Positions 16,735 to 24,577 of a stretch of 64,000 nucleotides of DNA are shown here, piece by piece (the first letter of the stretch is position 1; each line of letters opens with the position of its first letter). The DNA comes from Porphyromonas sp. GTDB lineage: Bacteria > Bacteroidota > Bacteroidia > Bacteroidales > Porphyromonadaceae. The DNA is taken from contig JASBZK010000002.1 in the NCBI GenBank assembly GCA_029983505.1, forward strand, positions 1 through 64,000, given 5' to 3'. The notes under the pieces were generated by a model. It made no database searches. It worked only from the letters and a program-made list of their open reading frames with translations, and had not been told where the DNA came from. The position numbers and the translations under genes were made by a program.

Positions 16735-18087
16735 TCAGAAGCCCAAACGCTCCGTGATTTTGGAGACATCCTTCTGGAGCTTGAGATCTATGGAGAGCAA
16801 ATCCTCAATATTCTTGATCCCGTAGATCACCGTAGAATGGTCTCTCTTCCCGAGGCTCGTACCGATTACCTTCAGAGGCGTATCGGTATACTTCTTGGAC
16901 AAGTACATCACCAATTGGCGTGCCGTGGTGACGATGCGGGTCCTTTTGCGGCCGGCGAGGTCTTCGGCGGAGACGTTATAGAAGTCGGTCACCGCTTTGA
17001 TGATATCCGACACCGTCACTTCCTTTTCCTCCAGACCCACCGTCTGTGTCATCACCTTTTTGGCAAGGTCGAGATTCAGAGGCCGGTTGCTGAAAAGCGA
17101 GTGCGCCATCAGCGAAGTGAGCGAGCCCTCAATATCGCGGACATTATCCGGCGTGTGTTTGACGATGAAATCAAAGACGTCTTTCGGCAGCTTGATTCCG
17201 GCCTCCTCCACCTTCTTCGTCAATATCTGCTTGCGGAGCTGGACATCCGGGCGGTTGATCTCCACGGTCAGTCCCCACCTGAGGCGCGTGAAGAGACGAT
17301 CCTCCATCCCCTTGAGCTCGACAGGAGGACGGTCGCTGGTGATGATGATCTGCTTCCCGAGGAGTTTGAGGTGATTGAAGATTTGGAAAAAGGCATTTTG
17401 TGTGGCCACGGCCTCACTCAGCTCTTGCACGTCGTCAAGAAGAAGGACGTCTATATTCTGATAGTAGCCGAAGAAATGATCCGTATTCTTGTCGACAATC
17501 GTAGCGGTGACGAACTGCCTTTTGAACGTCTGAGTGGGGACATACACCACCCTTGCGTCGGGGTTATCGGACATTATCTGGTTACCGATGGCATGCATCA
17601 AGTGGGTCTTGCCGACACCCGATGCGCCGTGCACAAAGAGGGGGTTAAAGGCGCTCTTCCCCGGCTCCCTTATGATCTCACCCGCTGCCGCGTACGCCAG
17701 ACGGTTGCAATCACTCGGCAAAAAGGCATCGAGAGAGAGACGCGAATCCAGGTGGGTCTGAAAGACGGGCGCATCATTATCCTCTTCCTGTGTACTTCTC
17801 TTTCGGGACGCGCTTAGGCGCTTTTGCTCCGGCGAAGGAACCTGGTACTTGAGCTGAATATCTCGCCCAAAAGCTTTGACCAGACCATTGGAGAGCACAT
17901 CCAAGTAGGTCTGCTCTATGGTCTTGTAGACATCGGAAGAGGGTACGCGTATCGTAAGGATGTTATTTTCCCAAGCAATAGGCATAATGGGGGCAAACCA
18001 TTTCTGGTAGTCCTCTCCCTCCCGTGGCAGGTAACTCTGTACCACCTCAAGGAACGTATTCCACTTCGTGGATAATGGTGATGTCAT
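16735..18087 (-). CDS. dnaA: Chromosomal replication initiator DnaA (450 aa)
   Basis: All four DnaA domains are visible: N-terminal helicase-contact domain (1-85), a short linker (about 86-115), the AAA+ core with Walker A GASGVGKTH, Walker B VLLLDDVQ and sensor ITSDRPP, and the C-terminal DNA-binding domain with the signature LGKRDHSTVIYGI. It opens the origin and loads the helicase. Length is usual for Bacteroidales. The neighbours are not the classical dnaN-recF set, and I see no cluster of TTATCCACA boxes beside it. The closest match, CGTGGATAA at 18067-18075, is inside the gene. Confidence 0.96.
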   Translation of the reverse strand: MTSPLSTKWNTFLEVVQSYLPREGEDYQKWFAPIMPIAWENNILTIRVPSSDVYKTIEQTYLDVLSNGLVKAFGRDIQLKYQVPSPEQKRLSASRKRSTQEEDNDAPVFQTHLDSRLSLDAFLPSDCNRLAYAAAGEIIREPGKSAFNPLFVHGASGVGKTHLMHAIGNQIMSDNPDARVVYVPTQTFKRQFVTATIVDKNTDHFFGYYQNIDVLLLDDVQELSEAVATQNAFFQIFNHLKLLGKQIIITSDRPPVELKGMEDRLFTRLRWGLTVEINRPDVQLRKQILTKKVEEAGIKLPKDVFDFIVKHTPDNVRDIEGSLTSLMAHSLFSNRPLNLDLAKKVMTQTVGLEEKEVTVSDIIKAVTDFYNVSAEDLAGRKRTRIVTTARQLVMYLSKKYTDTPLKVIGTSLGKRDHSTVIYGIKNIEDLLSIDLKLQKDVSKITERLGF

Positions 18088-18285
18088 ACTGTCAATCTAC
18101 TCTTTAATGAAAGCGTTTTGGCGCTTTTACCTTTTTATGAGCCGTTCCTCTAAGAGACTTCGCTATGCGAGCCGGAAAGGAAACGGCCTTAACTACGTCG
18201 TAAGCCGGACCGAAGAGGGGGTAAGAAAAGGGCTCCGTAAATCCGGAACCCAATCAAAGGAGCAATCTTTCGCCTGTCCGTGTTG

Positions 18286-18293
18286 CAAAGGTT
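18286..18293 (-). promoter_or_regulatory. Possible dnaA -7 box (AACCTTTG)
   Basis: On the minus strand GGGAACCTTTG resembles TACCTTTG with one mismatch (T to A at the first position). It lies about 200 nt upstream of dnaA. A second candidate is at 18457-18464. Confidence 0.35.
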
Positions 18294-18456
18294 CCCAAAC
18301 AAAGTGAAAGAAAAAAATGCGTTCACTCTTGTTTTTGTCGATGTGCGTAAGGTACAAGGCATTAGCCCTAACCGGCTGTGAATCACACCTTAGGGGTAGA
18401 AACAAAAATGTAACACGTTAGGGGACAGAAAGTTCACCAGGCGATTCGGCATTTGT

Positions 18457-18464
18457 TAAAGATA
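18457..18464 (-). promoter_or_regulatory. Possible alternative dnaA -7 box (TATCTTTA)
   Basis: TATCTTTA on the minus strand, one mismatch to TAnnTTTG, with TTTTG just upstream. It would give a leader of about 360 nt. The 18088-18617 gap otherwise shows no gene that I can support. Confidence 0.3.
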
Positions 18465-18617
18465 CAAAATTATCACTATCGGATAAAGTTTTGCCAAGAT
18501 TTCGCTTCCTCCATCCCATCGGACAAACCCAAAGTGCACAGATCACCCGGACAGAAATCCCCACTTTTCCCATATTCTCCGAAGAAAGGTTTCGAGCCGC
18601 ATATAGGCAATTTAAGA

Positions 18618-18696
18618 CCTACAGACCAAAAAAACTTTTTTGCCCGTACTGAGGCAAAGATTTCGGTCTGTGTCTCGAGCAAGCGAGACACAGACC
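18618..18696. repeat. 23-nt-period array, copy D
   Basis: Cores CCTACAGACC (18618), GCCCGTACTG (18642), GGTCTGTGTC (18665) and GACACAGACC (18687). Spacings are 24, 23 and 22, which fits an 11-nt core on a strict 23-nt lattice with the outer units inverted. Units 3 and 4 form the perfect hairpin at 18661-18700. Confidence 0.88.
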
Positions 18697-18700
18697 GAAA
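18661..18700. other. Perfect 17-bp hairpin inside array D
   Basis: TTTCGGTCTGTGTCTCG pairs without mismatch with CGAGACACAGACCGAAA across a 6-nt loop (18678-18683). It could form a stable RNA hairpin on either strand between tsf and dnaA. Confidence 0.9.
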
Positions 18701-18722
18701 TGCAAGGGGATTAAGACAAAAG

Positions 18723-18766
18723 ACGCCGCAGACATATGCCCTTGAGGAGACAACTATCTGCGGCGT
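18723..18766 (-). terminator. Probable tsf terminator
   Basis: Stem ACGCCGCAGA / TCTGCGGCGT (10 bp, perfect) around a 24-nt loop, starting 47 nt after the tsf stop. On the minus strand it is followed by CTTTTGTCTT, a T-rich tail. Confidence 0.65.
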
Positions 18767-18812
18767 AAATCTAAGAGGAAGTCTCTTCCTTTACGGAAAA
18801 GGAAATCGAGGC

Positions 18813-19637
18813 TTAATCTTGGTTAAGGTTAACGCGCTTGAAAGCGGTAACGGTGAGGGTCTTGCTTTCGCCCTTAAGCACCTCTGCCACACTCTTCTTG
18901 CCGTCGAGGATGGAAGCCTGCTTCAGAAGCGTGAACTCTTCGTAGAACTTATTGAGGGAGCCCTCTGCGATACGATCCAGAAGATTCTCGGGCTTACCTG
19001 CCTGACGCGCTTTGTCCTTGGCGATCTCGAGCTCTCTTGTCTTGATCTCTTCGGGTACACCGCTTTCGTCTACCGAGACGGGGTTCATGGAAGCAACCTG
19101 CATAGCGATTTCCTTGCCCATCTCTTCGGAAGGCTTTTCGTTGAAACCGACAATGGCAGCGAGCATATTACCGGGGTGCATATAGAGCGTCACGGCAGGA
19201 GCTTCGACGATTTCGTAGGCACCGAGTTCCATCTTCTCACCCGTCACGCCGGAGCGGAGGCTGATGATTTCTTCCACAGTTTCGCCGGTAGACAGCTTTT
19301 CTGCAAGGAGAGCCTCCTTGTTAGCGACCTTCTTAGCGAGAGCGAGGTCAAGGATGCTTTGGGTCATTGCCACAAAGTCGGCATTTTTGGCCACGAAGTC
19401 CGTTTCGCAGTTAACTGCGACGATAGCCGCGAAGCCGTCGACAGCACCGGCGAGCACACAGCCTTGCTCGGCTGCGCGTTCGGAGCGCTTTGCAGCAATG
19501 GCGAGACCGCGTTTGCGGATCAGTTCGACTGCTTTCTCGTGATCGCCGTTAGCTTCTTCGAGTGCTTTTTTTACGTCCATCATACCCGCGCCGGTGAGGG
19601 TGCGCAGGGCCTTGATGTCTTCCATGGAGATAGCCAT
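18813..19637 (-). CDS. tsf: Elongation factor Ts (274 aa)
   Basis: EF-Ts begins MAISMEDIKALRTLTGAGMMDVKKALEEANGD, containing the UBA-like N-terminal domain, followed by the nucleotide-exchange core (VNCETDFVAKNADF). It exchanges GDP for GTP on EF-Tu. ATGs at residues 1 and 5 are both possible. It follows rpsB on the same strand, the near-universal rpsB-tsf order, across a 150-nt gap with two hairpins. The C-terminal part is short, as in other Bacteroidales. Confidence 0.95.
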   Translation of the reverse strand: MAISMEDIKALRTLTGAGMMDVKKALEEANGDHEKAVELIRKRGLAIAAKRSERAAEQGCVLAGAVDGFAAIVAVNCETDFVAKNADFVAMTQSILDLALAKKVANKEALLAEKLSTGETVEEIISLRSGVTGEKMELGAYEIVEAPAVTLYMHPGNMLAAIVGFNEKPSEEMGKEIAMQVASMNPVSVDESGVPEEIKTRELEIAKDKARQAGKPENLLDRIAEGSLNKFYEEFTLLKQASILDGKKSVAEVLKGESKTLTVTAFKRVNLNQD

Positions 19638-19692
19638 AGTGTAGTATCTTCTTTATGAGGATTTAAGTAATAAATGTTCGGAGTGTTCGGCA

Positions 19693-19716
19693 TTAGGCGG
19701 TAAATGTATCGCCTAA
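19693..19716 (-). other. Hairpin in rpsB-tsf gap
   Basis: Perfect 7-bp stem TTAGGCG / CGCCTAA around a 10-nt loop. It lies just upstream of tsf in the transcript, with a second stronger hairpin next to it. Confidence 0.55.
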
Positions 19717-19730
19717 GCCCTATAAGAGAC

Positions 19731-19759
19731 AAAGGGAGGGAGCATCGCTCACTCCCTTT
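19731..19759 (-). other. Strong hairpin after rpsB
   Basis: A 13-bp stem with one mismatch, AAAGGGAGGGAGC / GCTCACTCCCTTT, and a 3-nt loop, 29 nt past the rpsB stop. It could act as a partial terminator setting the rpsB to tsf ratio or as a processing site. Confidence 0.6.
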
Positions 19760-19787
19760 GCCGGATAAGTTCAGCAGCCCGAAAGGC

Positions 19788-20678
19788 TTATTCTTCGGCA
19801 GCGGCTTCTTTAGTCTCGGAAACCAGCTCTTCACTAACGGACTCGGCAGCCGCAGCTTCATCTGCAGAAGAGATTTCTTCGCTGTCGGAAGCACGGCGGA
19901 TACGCTGGCGGGCACCTCTGCGACGACGTCCGGTGTTTTCGCCACCCTCTTCGCCGTTTTCGATATCCTTGTCTTCGTCCTGCTTCTGGATCTTACGTTC
20001 CTGGAGACCTTCCTTGATGGCGTCGCATACTGCGGTGAGGATGATTCTCACGCCGTCAACGGATGCGTCATTTGCGGGAATCACGTAGTCGATGCCTTTG
20101 GGACTGGAGTTGGTGTCCACGATGGCAAAGACGGGGATTCCGAGACGCTGAGCTTCTTTCACCGCGATGTGTTCTTTCATCACGTCCACTACGAAGACAG
20201 CTTGGGGAAGCGACTTCATATTGGCGATGGAGCCGAAGTTGAGTTCGAGCTTTTCTCTCTGACGCGTAATCTGGAGCTTTTCTCTCTTGGAGAGGTTTTC
20301 GAAAGTACCGTCAGACATCATCCTGTCGATGTTGCCCATCTTATTGACGGTCTTACGAATCGTCGGGAAGTTGGTCAACATACCACCCGGCCAACGCTCT
20401 ACCACGTAGGGCATCTGGGCGTCTTTGGCAAGCTCGGCGATGCTCTCCTGAGCCTGCTGCTTTGTCCCTACGAAGAGGATGGTTTTGCCCTCTGCGGCCA
20501 GAGTTTTGAGGGCTTCGGCAGCTTCATCGATCTTGGCAACCGTTTTGTGGAGGTCGATGATATGGATGCCGTTGCGCTCCATAAAGATATAGGGAGCCAT
20601 TGCAGGGTTCCACTTGCGGGTAAGGTGTCCGAAGTGGGCGCCTGCTTCAAGGAGTTCGTCAAATGTGACTCTTGACAT
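19788..20678 (-). CDS. rpsB: 30S ribosomal protein S2 with charged C-terminal extension (296 aa)
   Basis: S2 motifs are clear: FDELLEAGAHFGHLTRKWNP, the PYIFMERNGIHIIDLHKT strand, FVGTKQQAQ, RWPGGMLTNF, and the IPVFAIVDTNSSP segment. S2 joins the 30S late and binds S1. The conserved domain ends near residue 230. A tail of about 70 residues follows, with a Glu/Asp block, a basic RRRRGARQR block, and an Ala/Glu-rich end. Extended S2 tails occur in Bacteroidales; their job is unknown to me. Start MSRVTFDEL is the only sensible one. Confidence 0.95.
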   Translation of the reverse strand: MSRVTFDELLEAGAHFGHLTRKWNPAMAPYIFMERNGIHIIDLHKTVAKIDEAAEALKTLAAEGKTILFVGTKQQAQESIAELAKDAQMPYVVERWPGGMLTNFPTIRKTVNKMGNIDRMMSDGTFENLSKREKLQITRQREKLELNFGSIANMKSLPQAVFVVDVMKEHIAVKEAQRLGIPVFAIVDTNSSPKGIDYVIPANDASVDGVRIILTAVCDAIKEGLQERKIQKQDEDKDIENGEEGGENTGRRRRGARQRIRRASDSEEISSADEAAAAESVSEELVSETKEAAAEE

Positions 20679-20779
20679 AATATTTTCTGTTTGTCTGGAT
20701 TTGTCGTTTACGCACTCTTGTCAAAAGCAGTGCAAGAAAAGTGTCTTCTTTCTTTGATCCGTTCACTCTCCCAACCCCG

Positions 20780-20797
20780 GCGTCCACGTTTGGACGC
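20780..20797 (-). other. Hairpin in rpsB leader
   Basis: Perfect stem GCGTCCA / TGGACGC with a 4-nt loop, about 100 nt upstream of rpsB in the 215-nt rpsI-rpsB gap. It may be part of an S2 autoregulatory leader or a weak terminator after rpsI. Confidence 0.45.
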
Positions 20798-20893
20798 TTT
20801 TTCGGTAGGGGGCAGTTGGTTATGAAGCCCCATCCGAGAGGTTTAGATGCTAAACGATACTCGTGAGATACAGTACTCGAAGCGACCGGGATA

Positions 20894-21280
20894 TTAGCGC
20901 TTGGAGAATTGGAATCTCTTACGAGCCTTGGGCTGACCGGGCTTCTTACGCTCAACGACACGCGGGTCGCGGGTCATAAAGCCTTCGGCACGGAGGGCAG
21001 GCTTGTCTTCGGGGTTGATTTTCACGAGCGCACGAGCGATACCGAGGCGGATTGCTTCGCTCTGTCCCGTATAACCACCGCCATCCACATTGATGTTGAT
21101 GTCGTAGCGATCTTCCACCTGAAGCTTAGCGAGCGGCTGACGCACTACATACTGAAGCAGGGGGTTGGGGAAGAAGTCGTTGATGTCTTTCTTATTGATA
21201 GTGATTTTGCCGGTGCCTTCCTTCACGTAAACGCGAGCGACAGCAGCTTTTCTTCTACCAAGTGCATTGATTACTTCCAT
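20894..21280 (-). CDS. rpsI: 30S ribosomal protein S9 (128 aa)
   Basis: Complete S9: MEVINALGRRKAAVARVYVKEGTGKITINKK, GGGYTGQSEAIRLGIARAL, and the basic C-terminal tail KPGQPKARKRFQFSKR, which reaches the decoding-site tRNAs. Normal length. It lies 15 nt after rplM in the conserved rplM-rpsI pair. Confidence 0.97.
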   Translation of the reverse strand: MEVINALGRRKAAVARVYVKEGTGKITINKKDINDFFPNPLLQYVVRQPLAKLQVEDRYDININVDGGGYTGQSEAIRLGIARALVKINPEDKPALRAEGFMTRDPRVVERKKPGQPKARKRFQFSKR

Positions 21281-21295
21281 AGTGTCTCTTTACTT

Positions 21296-21751
21296 TTACT
21301 TAGTCTTTACTTCAACGAGGCGGGGTTGCTGAGCTTCATGCTTGTGCTCGGGGCCTTCGTAGACATAGAGGTTATTGATCAACTTGTCTCCAAGACGATT
21401 CTTGGGAAGCATGCCTTTAACGGAGCGACGGAAAAGCTCGGCGTAGCCGCGTTTTTCGATCACGTCCTTGGGGCTGAAAGTTTTGAGACCGCCGGGATAG
21501 CCGGAGAAGCGGGTGTATTCTCTCTCGGTCATCTTGTCACCGGAGAGGACCGCCTTCTCTGCGTTAATGACGATGACATTGTCACCGCAATCCACGTGAG
21601 GCGTAAAGTTGGGCTTATTCTTGCCGCGCAGCATCATCGCGATCTGGCTGCAAAGACGTCCCATCGACTGACCGGTAGCATCTACTACCACCCACTCTTT
21701 GGTTACGGTTGCCTTATTTGCAGAAATGGTCTTATAGCTTAAAGTATCCAT
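21296..21751 (-). CDS. rplM: 50S ribosomal protein L13 (151 aa)
   Basis: Complete L13: WVVVDATGQSMGRLCSQIA, KPNFTPHVDCGDNVIVINA, YTRFSGYPGGLK, and AVKGMLPKNRLG-type motif (here SVKGMLPKNRLG). It is an early 50S assembly protein. First gene of the rplM-rpsI pair, preceded by a leader of about 245 nt if the promoter at 22003-22010 is used. Confidence 0.97.
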   Translation of the reverse strand: MDTLSYKTISANKATVTKEWVVVDATGQSMGRLCSQIAMMLRGKNKPNFTPHVDCGDNVIVINAEKAVLSGDKMTEREYTRFSGYPGGLKTFSPKDVIEKRGYAELFRRSVKGMLPKNRLGDKLINNLYVYEGPEHKHEAQQPRLVEVKTK

Positions 21752-22000
21752 TTTCTTTTTGTTAGGGGGATGTTACTTTTAATTAATTATGTCACATACA
21801 AGCACATACTGAGACACGAGCTTTTGCTTCAAAATGGGAGCCAACTTACCTTTGGTGCTAATCAAATCTCTGACCCTCTTTTCCTCGTCTGCTGGAAAGC
21901 CCGAAGCCCGGATTAACTCCTTGCCGTCCCGAGTACAGTGAGAGGGGGTGCGCTCCTTATGCCGCAAGCATCTCTGTACAATCTTGATAATAATCTGGCT
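21752..22000 (-). promoter_or_regulatory. Long 5' leader of rplM-rpsI operon
   Basis: Between the TATCTTTG box and the rplM ATG there are about 250 nt that contain no convincing gene. An open frame crosses this region but runs through the promoter and into the repeat array, so I treat it as chance. Ribosomal protein leaders for L13 have been described in Bacteroidia, and this stretch is a natural candidate. I could not fold it reliably by eye. Confidence 0.45.
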
Positions 22001-22002
22001 CG

Positions 22003-22010
22003 CAAAGATA
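22003..22010 (-). promoter_or_regulatory. Putative -7 box (TATCTTTG) for rplM operon
   Basis: TATCTTTG on the minus strand matches TAnnTTTG exactly. It lies 252 nt upstream of rplM and 68 nt inside the nearest edge of repeat array E. Confidence 0.6.
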
Positions 22011-22077
22011 CCCATTTCTCTCCGAATGGCAAAGTCTGCATCAAACCACCTCCTTAACGGATACGGGACTAACTTTT

Positions 22078-22157
22078 GGTACGTACCGGGACGATCTCCC
22101 CGGTCTGTATGAGAAAGAAAAAAGATACAGACCAAGACGATCTCCTCGGTCTGTATC
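22078..22157. repeat. 23-nt-period array, copy E
   Basis: Cores GGTACGTACC (22078), GGTCTGTATG (22102), GATACAGACC (22124) and GGTCTGTATC (22148), spacings 24, 22, 24. Units 2 and 3 are inverted relative to each other and could pair. It lies between the divergent rplM operon and tRNA-Cys. Confidence 0.9.
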
Positions 22158-22282
22158 TCGGAACCGCCTCTGAAAAGGATTTATTTAACCGCCAAGTGAC
22201 GCAAAAGAGCACCGGACTTGAACGCGAAGCAGTGCGAGATCCGGCGGGACACACCTCATTTGGTGGAGCAGAAAATTCTTGG

Positions 22283-22290
22283 TACCTTTG
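22283..22290 (+). promoter_or_regulatory. Putative -7 box (TACCTTTG) for tRNA-Cys
   Basis: TACCTTTG ends 28 nt before the first base of the tRNA, a suitable distance for a short precursor leader. Confidence 0.55.
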
Positions 22291-22318
22291 TCGAACCTTA
22301 ACGAGAAGGTCACACCTC

Positions 22319-22389
22319 GGTACCTTAGCAAAGTGGCTATGCACCGGACTGCAAATCCGTTTACGGCGGTTCGATTCCGCCAGGTACCT
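22319..22389 (+). tRNA. tRNA-Cys (GCA)
   Basis: The cloverleaf closes by eye: acceptor GGTACCT (22319-22325) with AGGTACC (22382-22388), D arm around AAAGTGGCTA, anticodon stem CGGA/TCCG with loop CTGCAAA giving anticodon GCA, and T arm GGCGG-TTCGATT-CCGCC. The discriminator base is T, as expected for Cys. No CCA is encoded. It is followed by a strong terminator. Confidence 0.96.
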
Positions 22390-22396
22390 CTCCGAA

Positions 22397-22438
22397 AAGA
22401 AACGCCGCGCTTGGAAATCTCCGGGCGCGGCGTTTCTT
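22397..22438. terminator. Bidirectional terminator between tRNA-Cys and GH3 gene
   Basis: Perfect 14-bp stem AAGAAACGCCGCGC / GCGCGGCGTTTCTT with a 14-nt loop, followed by ATTTATTTA on the plus strand and preceded by A-rich sequence that becomes T-rich on the minus strand. It can serve both the tRNA and the convergent GH3 gene. Confidence 0.8.
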
Positions 22439-22444
22439 ATTTAT

Positions 22445-24166
22445 TTACTCCACCTTCGAACCGAAAGGAAAGTAAGGAGCCAATTCCACCGGAAGCCGCC
22501 CCGGGAAAGGCACTGCTCCGGTCAGAGCTGCCCCCATAGCCCGCTGAGCCGTTATCGAACTGTCGTATCCGTAAGCCACGGCGGCAGCCTCTCCGAGCAC
22601 TTCGCCAAACTTGAGCGAAGCGTAAGGAGTGGTCATAAAGACAAGGACGAGCTTGGATCTTTTGGCAAGCTTAGAAAAGGCGGCGAGATCCGGCTGTACG
22701 GACGCACCGGTCACCGCCACAATAACGGTCTGTCCATTCCCGTATCGACCGAGGACACGTTGCTGCTCGGCGCTCGATGTACCAGATCCCATATTGGTGA
22801 TGGAGATGCCGTCACTCATCTGCCCCGTAATGGCACCGGCCAGAGTAGAGCCGTAGCGCAGGAAAGCGGCGCCTGCCGTCTTGAGGGGAAGAACTCCGTC
22901 TTCATTCTTCACCAAAGTCATCGCTTTCGCGTAGATCTCCCTCATCAGAGCCTCACCCTCTTGGTTATTCAGATCCCTATTGAGGTTCTTTCCGGACAGG
23001 AAGTCCGGTCTGGCAAGCTCAAGAAGGTATTTGTACTTAAGTACTTTATGCACGCGGCGATCGACTTCGGACTGTTGGATTTCGCCACTCTTGAGCGCAG
23101 CCTCCAGCTCTCTGAGCATCCCGAAAGGATCACTCGGTGCCAGCAGGATGTCGCTGCCTGCCTTGAAAACTTCCACCCCTACCCTTCCGGATCCGGCGCC
23201 GGCCACTATGCCCTGCATGCTCAAGCCGTCGGTAAAAATAAGCCCTGTGAAACCGAGATCTTTCTGCAGAAGGTCGGTAACCACTTCGGGGCTGGCACTG
23301 GATGCGCGGGAGGATCCCGTACCGAGGGCGGGAATCGTCAGGTGTCCGACCATCACGCCGCCAAGTCCCGCCGTCACATACTCACGGAAGGGGCGCAGCT
23401 CCAAGTCCTCAAGCTCTTTGCGGCTTTTGCTGATGACGGGAAGCGTTTTGTGAGAGTCTTTGTCTGTATCGCCATGACCCGGGAAATGCTTTGCTGTCGA
23501 GAGGACTTTTTCCCGCTCAAGACCGCGCGCATAAGCTATGCCGAGTCGTGCCACGAGATCCGGATCACTTCCGTAGGCCCGTGTCCCGATGACGGGGTTA
23601 TTCGGATTATTATTCACGTCAATGACGGGAGCGAAGTTCACTCTGATGCCCAGTCTCTTGGCTTCTTGAGCCGTGGCTCTTCCGTAGCGGTAAGCGAGGA
23701 CTTCGTCATCCGCAGCCCCGAGTACGATGTTTCGCGGCCAGCCGATGGTGCCGGACAGACGCATCGACAGACCCCACTCGCCGTCCATAGCCGTCAACAT
23801 AGGCACTTCCGCCCACTCGAGCATCCGGTTGGTAAGGTAGTAGACATCTTCCGGTTTCCCTTTTTGCCACAAGACGCCGCCAAAGCGGGCTTCCTTTACC
23901 ATCCTGTCCCACTGACGGAGATTGTCGGCATCCCGCTTGGGATAAACCATAGGCATAATCAGCTGAGCCAACTTCTCCCCGTTCGAAAGGGTCATAAGGA
24001 CCGAGTCGGCATAATGGTTCGCTTTCGCAGCGACCACGCTGTCTCTCTCAAGCGTAGTCCGGACGGGAACCGTAGCCGCTTCTTGGGCGACGGAGCGCAT
24101 CGGGACGACAGAGAGAAGTGAGCAAAGTATAGAGGATTTGAGCAGAAAGTATTTCTTGGGAAACAT
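22445..24166 (-). CDS. Exported GH3 beta-N-acetylhexosaminidase, NagZ type (573 aa)
   Basis: Signal peptide (MFPKKYFLLKSSILCSLLSVV ... SVAQ), then a GH3 barrel: QLIMPMVYP, GGVLWQKG, AMDGEWGLSMRL, VNFAPVIDVNNNPNNPVIGTRAYG, and KHFPGHGDTDKDSH. The last is the NagZ-type signature with the Asp-His dyad used by N-acetylglucosaminidases. IFTDGLSMQGI carries the nucleophile Asp. The C-terminal 180 residues form a second alpha/beta domain. NagZ enzymes remove GlcNAc from muropeptides or glycans; an exported one points to periplasmic wall turnover or host glycan use. Placed alone, convergent with tRNA-Cys. Confidence 0.85.
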   Translation of the reverse strand: MFPKKYFLLKSSILCSLLSVVPMRSVAQEAATVPVRTTLERDSVVAAKANHYADSVLMTLSNGEKLAQLIMPMVYPKRDADNLRQWDRMVKEARFGGVLWQKGKPEDVYYLTNRMLEWAEVPMLTAMDGEWGLSMRLSGTIGWPRNIVLGAADDEVLAYRYGRATAQEAKRLGIRVNFAPVIDVNNNPNNPVIGTRAYGSDPDLVARLGIAYARGLEREKVLSTAKHFPGHGDTDKDSHKTLPVISKSRKELEDLELRPFREYVTAGLGGVMVGHLTIPALGTGSSRASSASPEVVTDLLQKDLGFTGLIFTDGLSMQGIVAGAGSGRVGVEVFKAGSDILLAPSDPFGMLRELEAALKSGEIQQSEVDRRVHKVLKYKYLLELARPDFLSGKNLNRDLNNQEGEALMREIYAKAMTLVKNEDGVLPLKTAGAAFLRYGSTLAGAITGQMSDGISITNMGSGTSSAEQQRVLGRYGNGQTVIVAVTGASVQPDLAAFSKLAKRSKLVLVFMTTPYASLKFGEVLGEAAAVAYGYDSSITAQRAMGAALTGAVPFPGRLPVELAPYFPFGSKVE

Positions 24167-24289
24167 TCGGTCTTACGTATATATAATTATGGGGTAACAC
24201 AAAAGGGAAAAGTGGAAAACTTCCCCGGGATTATGGAGAGAAAACGCACTTGAAAAGCAACACGAGACTCCTCCAAAAGCATCCGAACG

Positions 24290-24297
24290 CAAAGATA
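24290..24297 (-). promoter_or_regulatory. Putative -7 box (TATCTTTG) for GH3 gene
   Basis: TATCTTTG on the minus strand, exact TAnnTTTG match, 124 nt upstream of the GH3 start. Confidence 0.55.
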
Positions 24298-24493
24298 CCC
24301 TTTTCCGAGACACGACTGACGCGGCAACCGCTCTCACCTCAGCACCCTCTCCCCAAAAAGTCTGATTCCTACTTTTGGCAGCACAAAAAGAAAAGCGAAC
24401 TATGGGAAGGAGCATACGGAGGAGGGCGGCATTGGGCGAAATAGGGAGGGAAGTGGTCATCCCCTTCTTTAGCGATTACGGCAGGGACTTGGA

Positions 24494-24577
24494 GGGGTAC
24501 AGACCGAAATGTTTTTCCCGGCCCGTGTCTTTTATCGAAATGGCACAGGCCGGGAAAAACATTTCGGTCTGTACCCC
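24494..24577. repeat. 23-nt-period array, copy F, forming a 30-bp perfect hairpin
   Basis: Cores GGTACAGACC (24496), GGCCCGTGTC (24520), GGCACAGGCC (24542) and GGTCTGTACC (24566), spacings 24, 22, 24. The left arm 24494-24523 pairs perfectly with 24548-24577, and the stem extends a few bp past one mismatch. A T6 run follows at 24578. It lies in the 618-nt divergent gap between the GH3 gene and the small membrane protein; the rest of that gap has no gene I can support. Confidence 0.92.

Noticed and set aside
21779..22135. Open frame of 118 codons upstream of rplM on the minus strand
   Set aside because: It starts inside repeat array E, runs through the probable rplM promoter, and has no recognisable domain or signal; it is better read as leader sequence.
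22076..24121. Open frame of 681 codons antisense to the GH3 gene
   Set aside because: It begins in a repeat array, spans the tRNA-Cys gene and its terminator, and lies opposite a clear GH3 enzyme; its translation is low-complexity and unlike a protein family.
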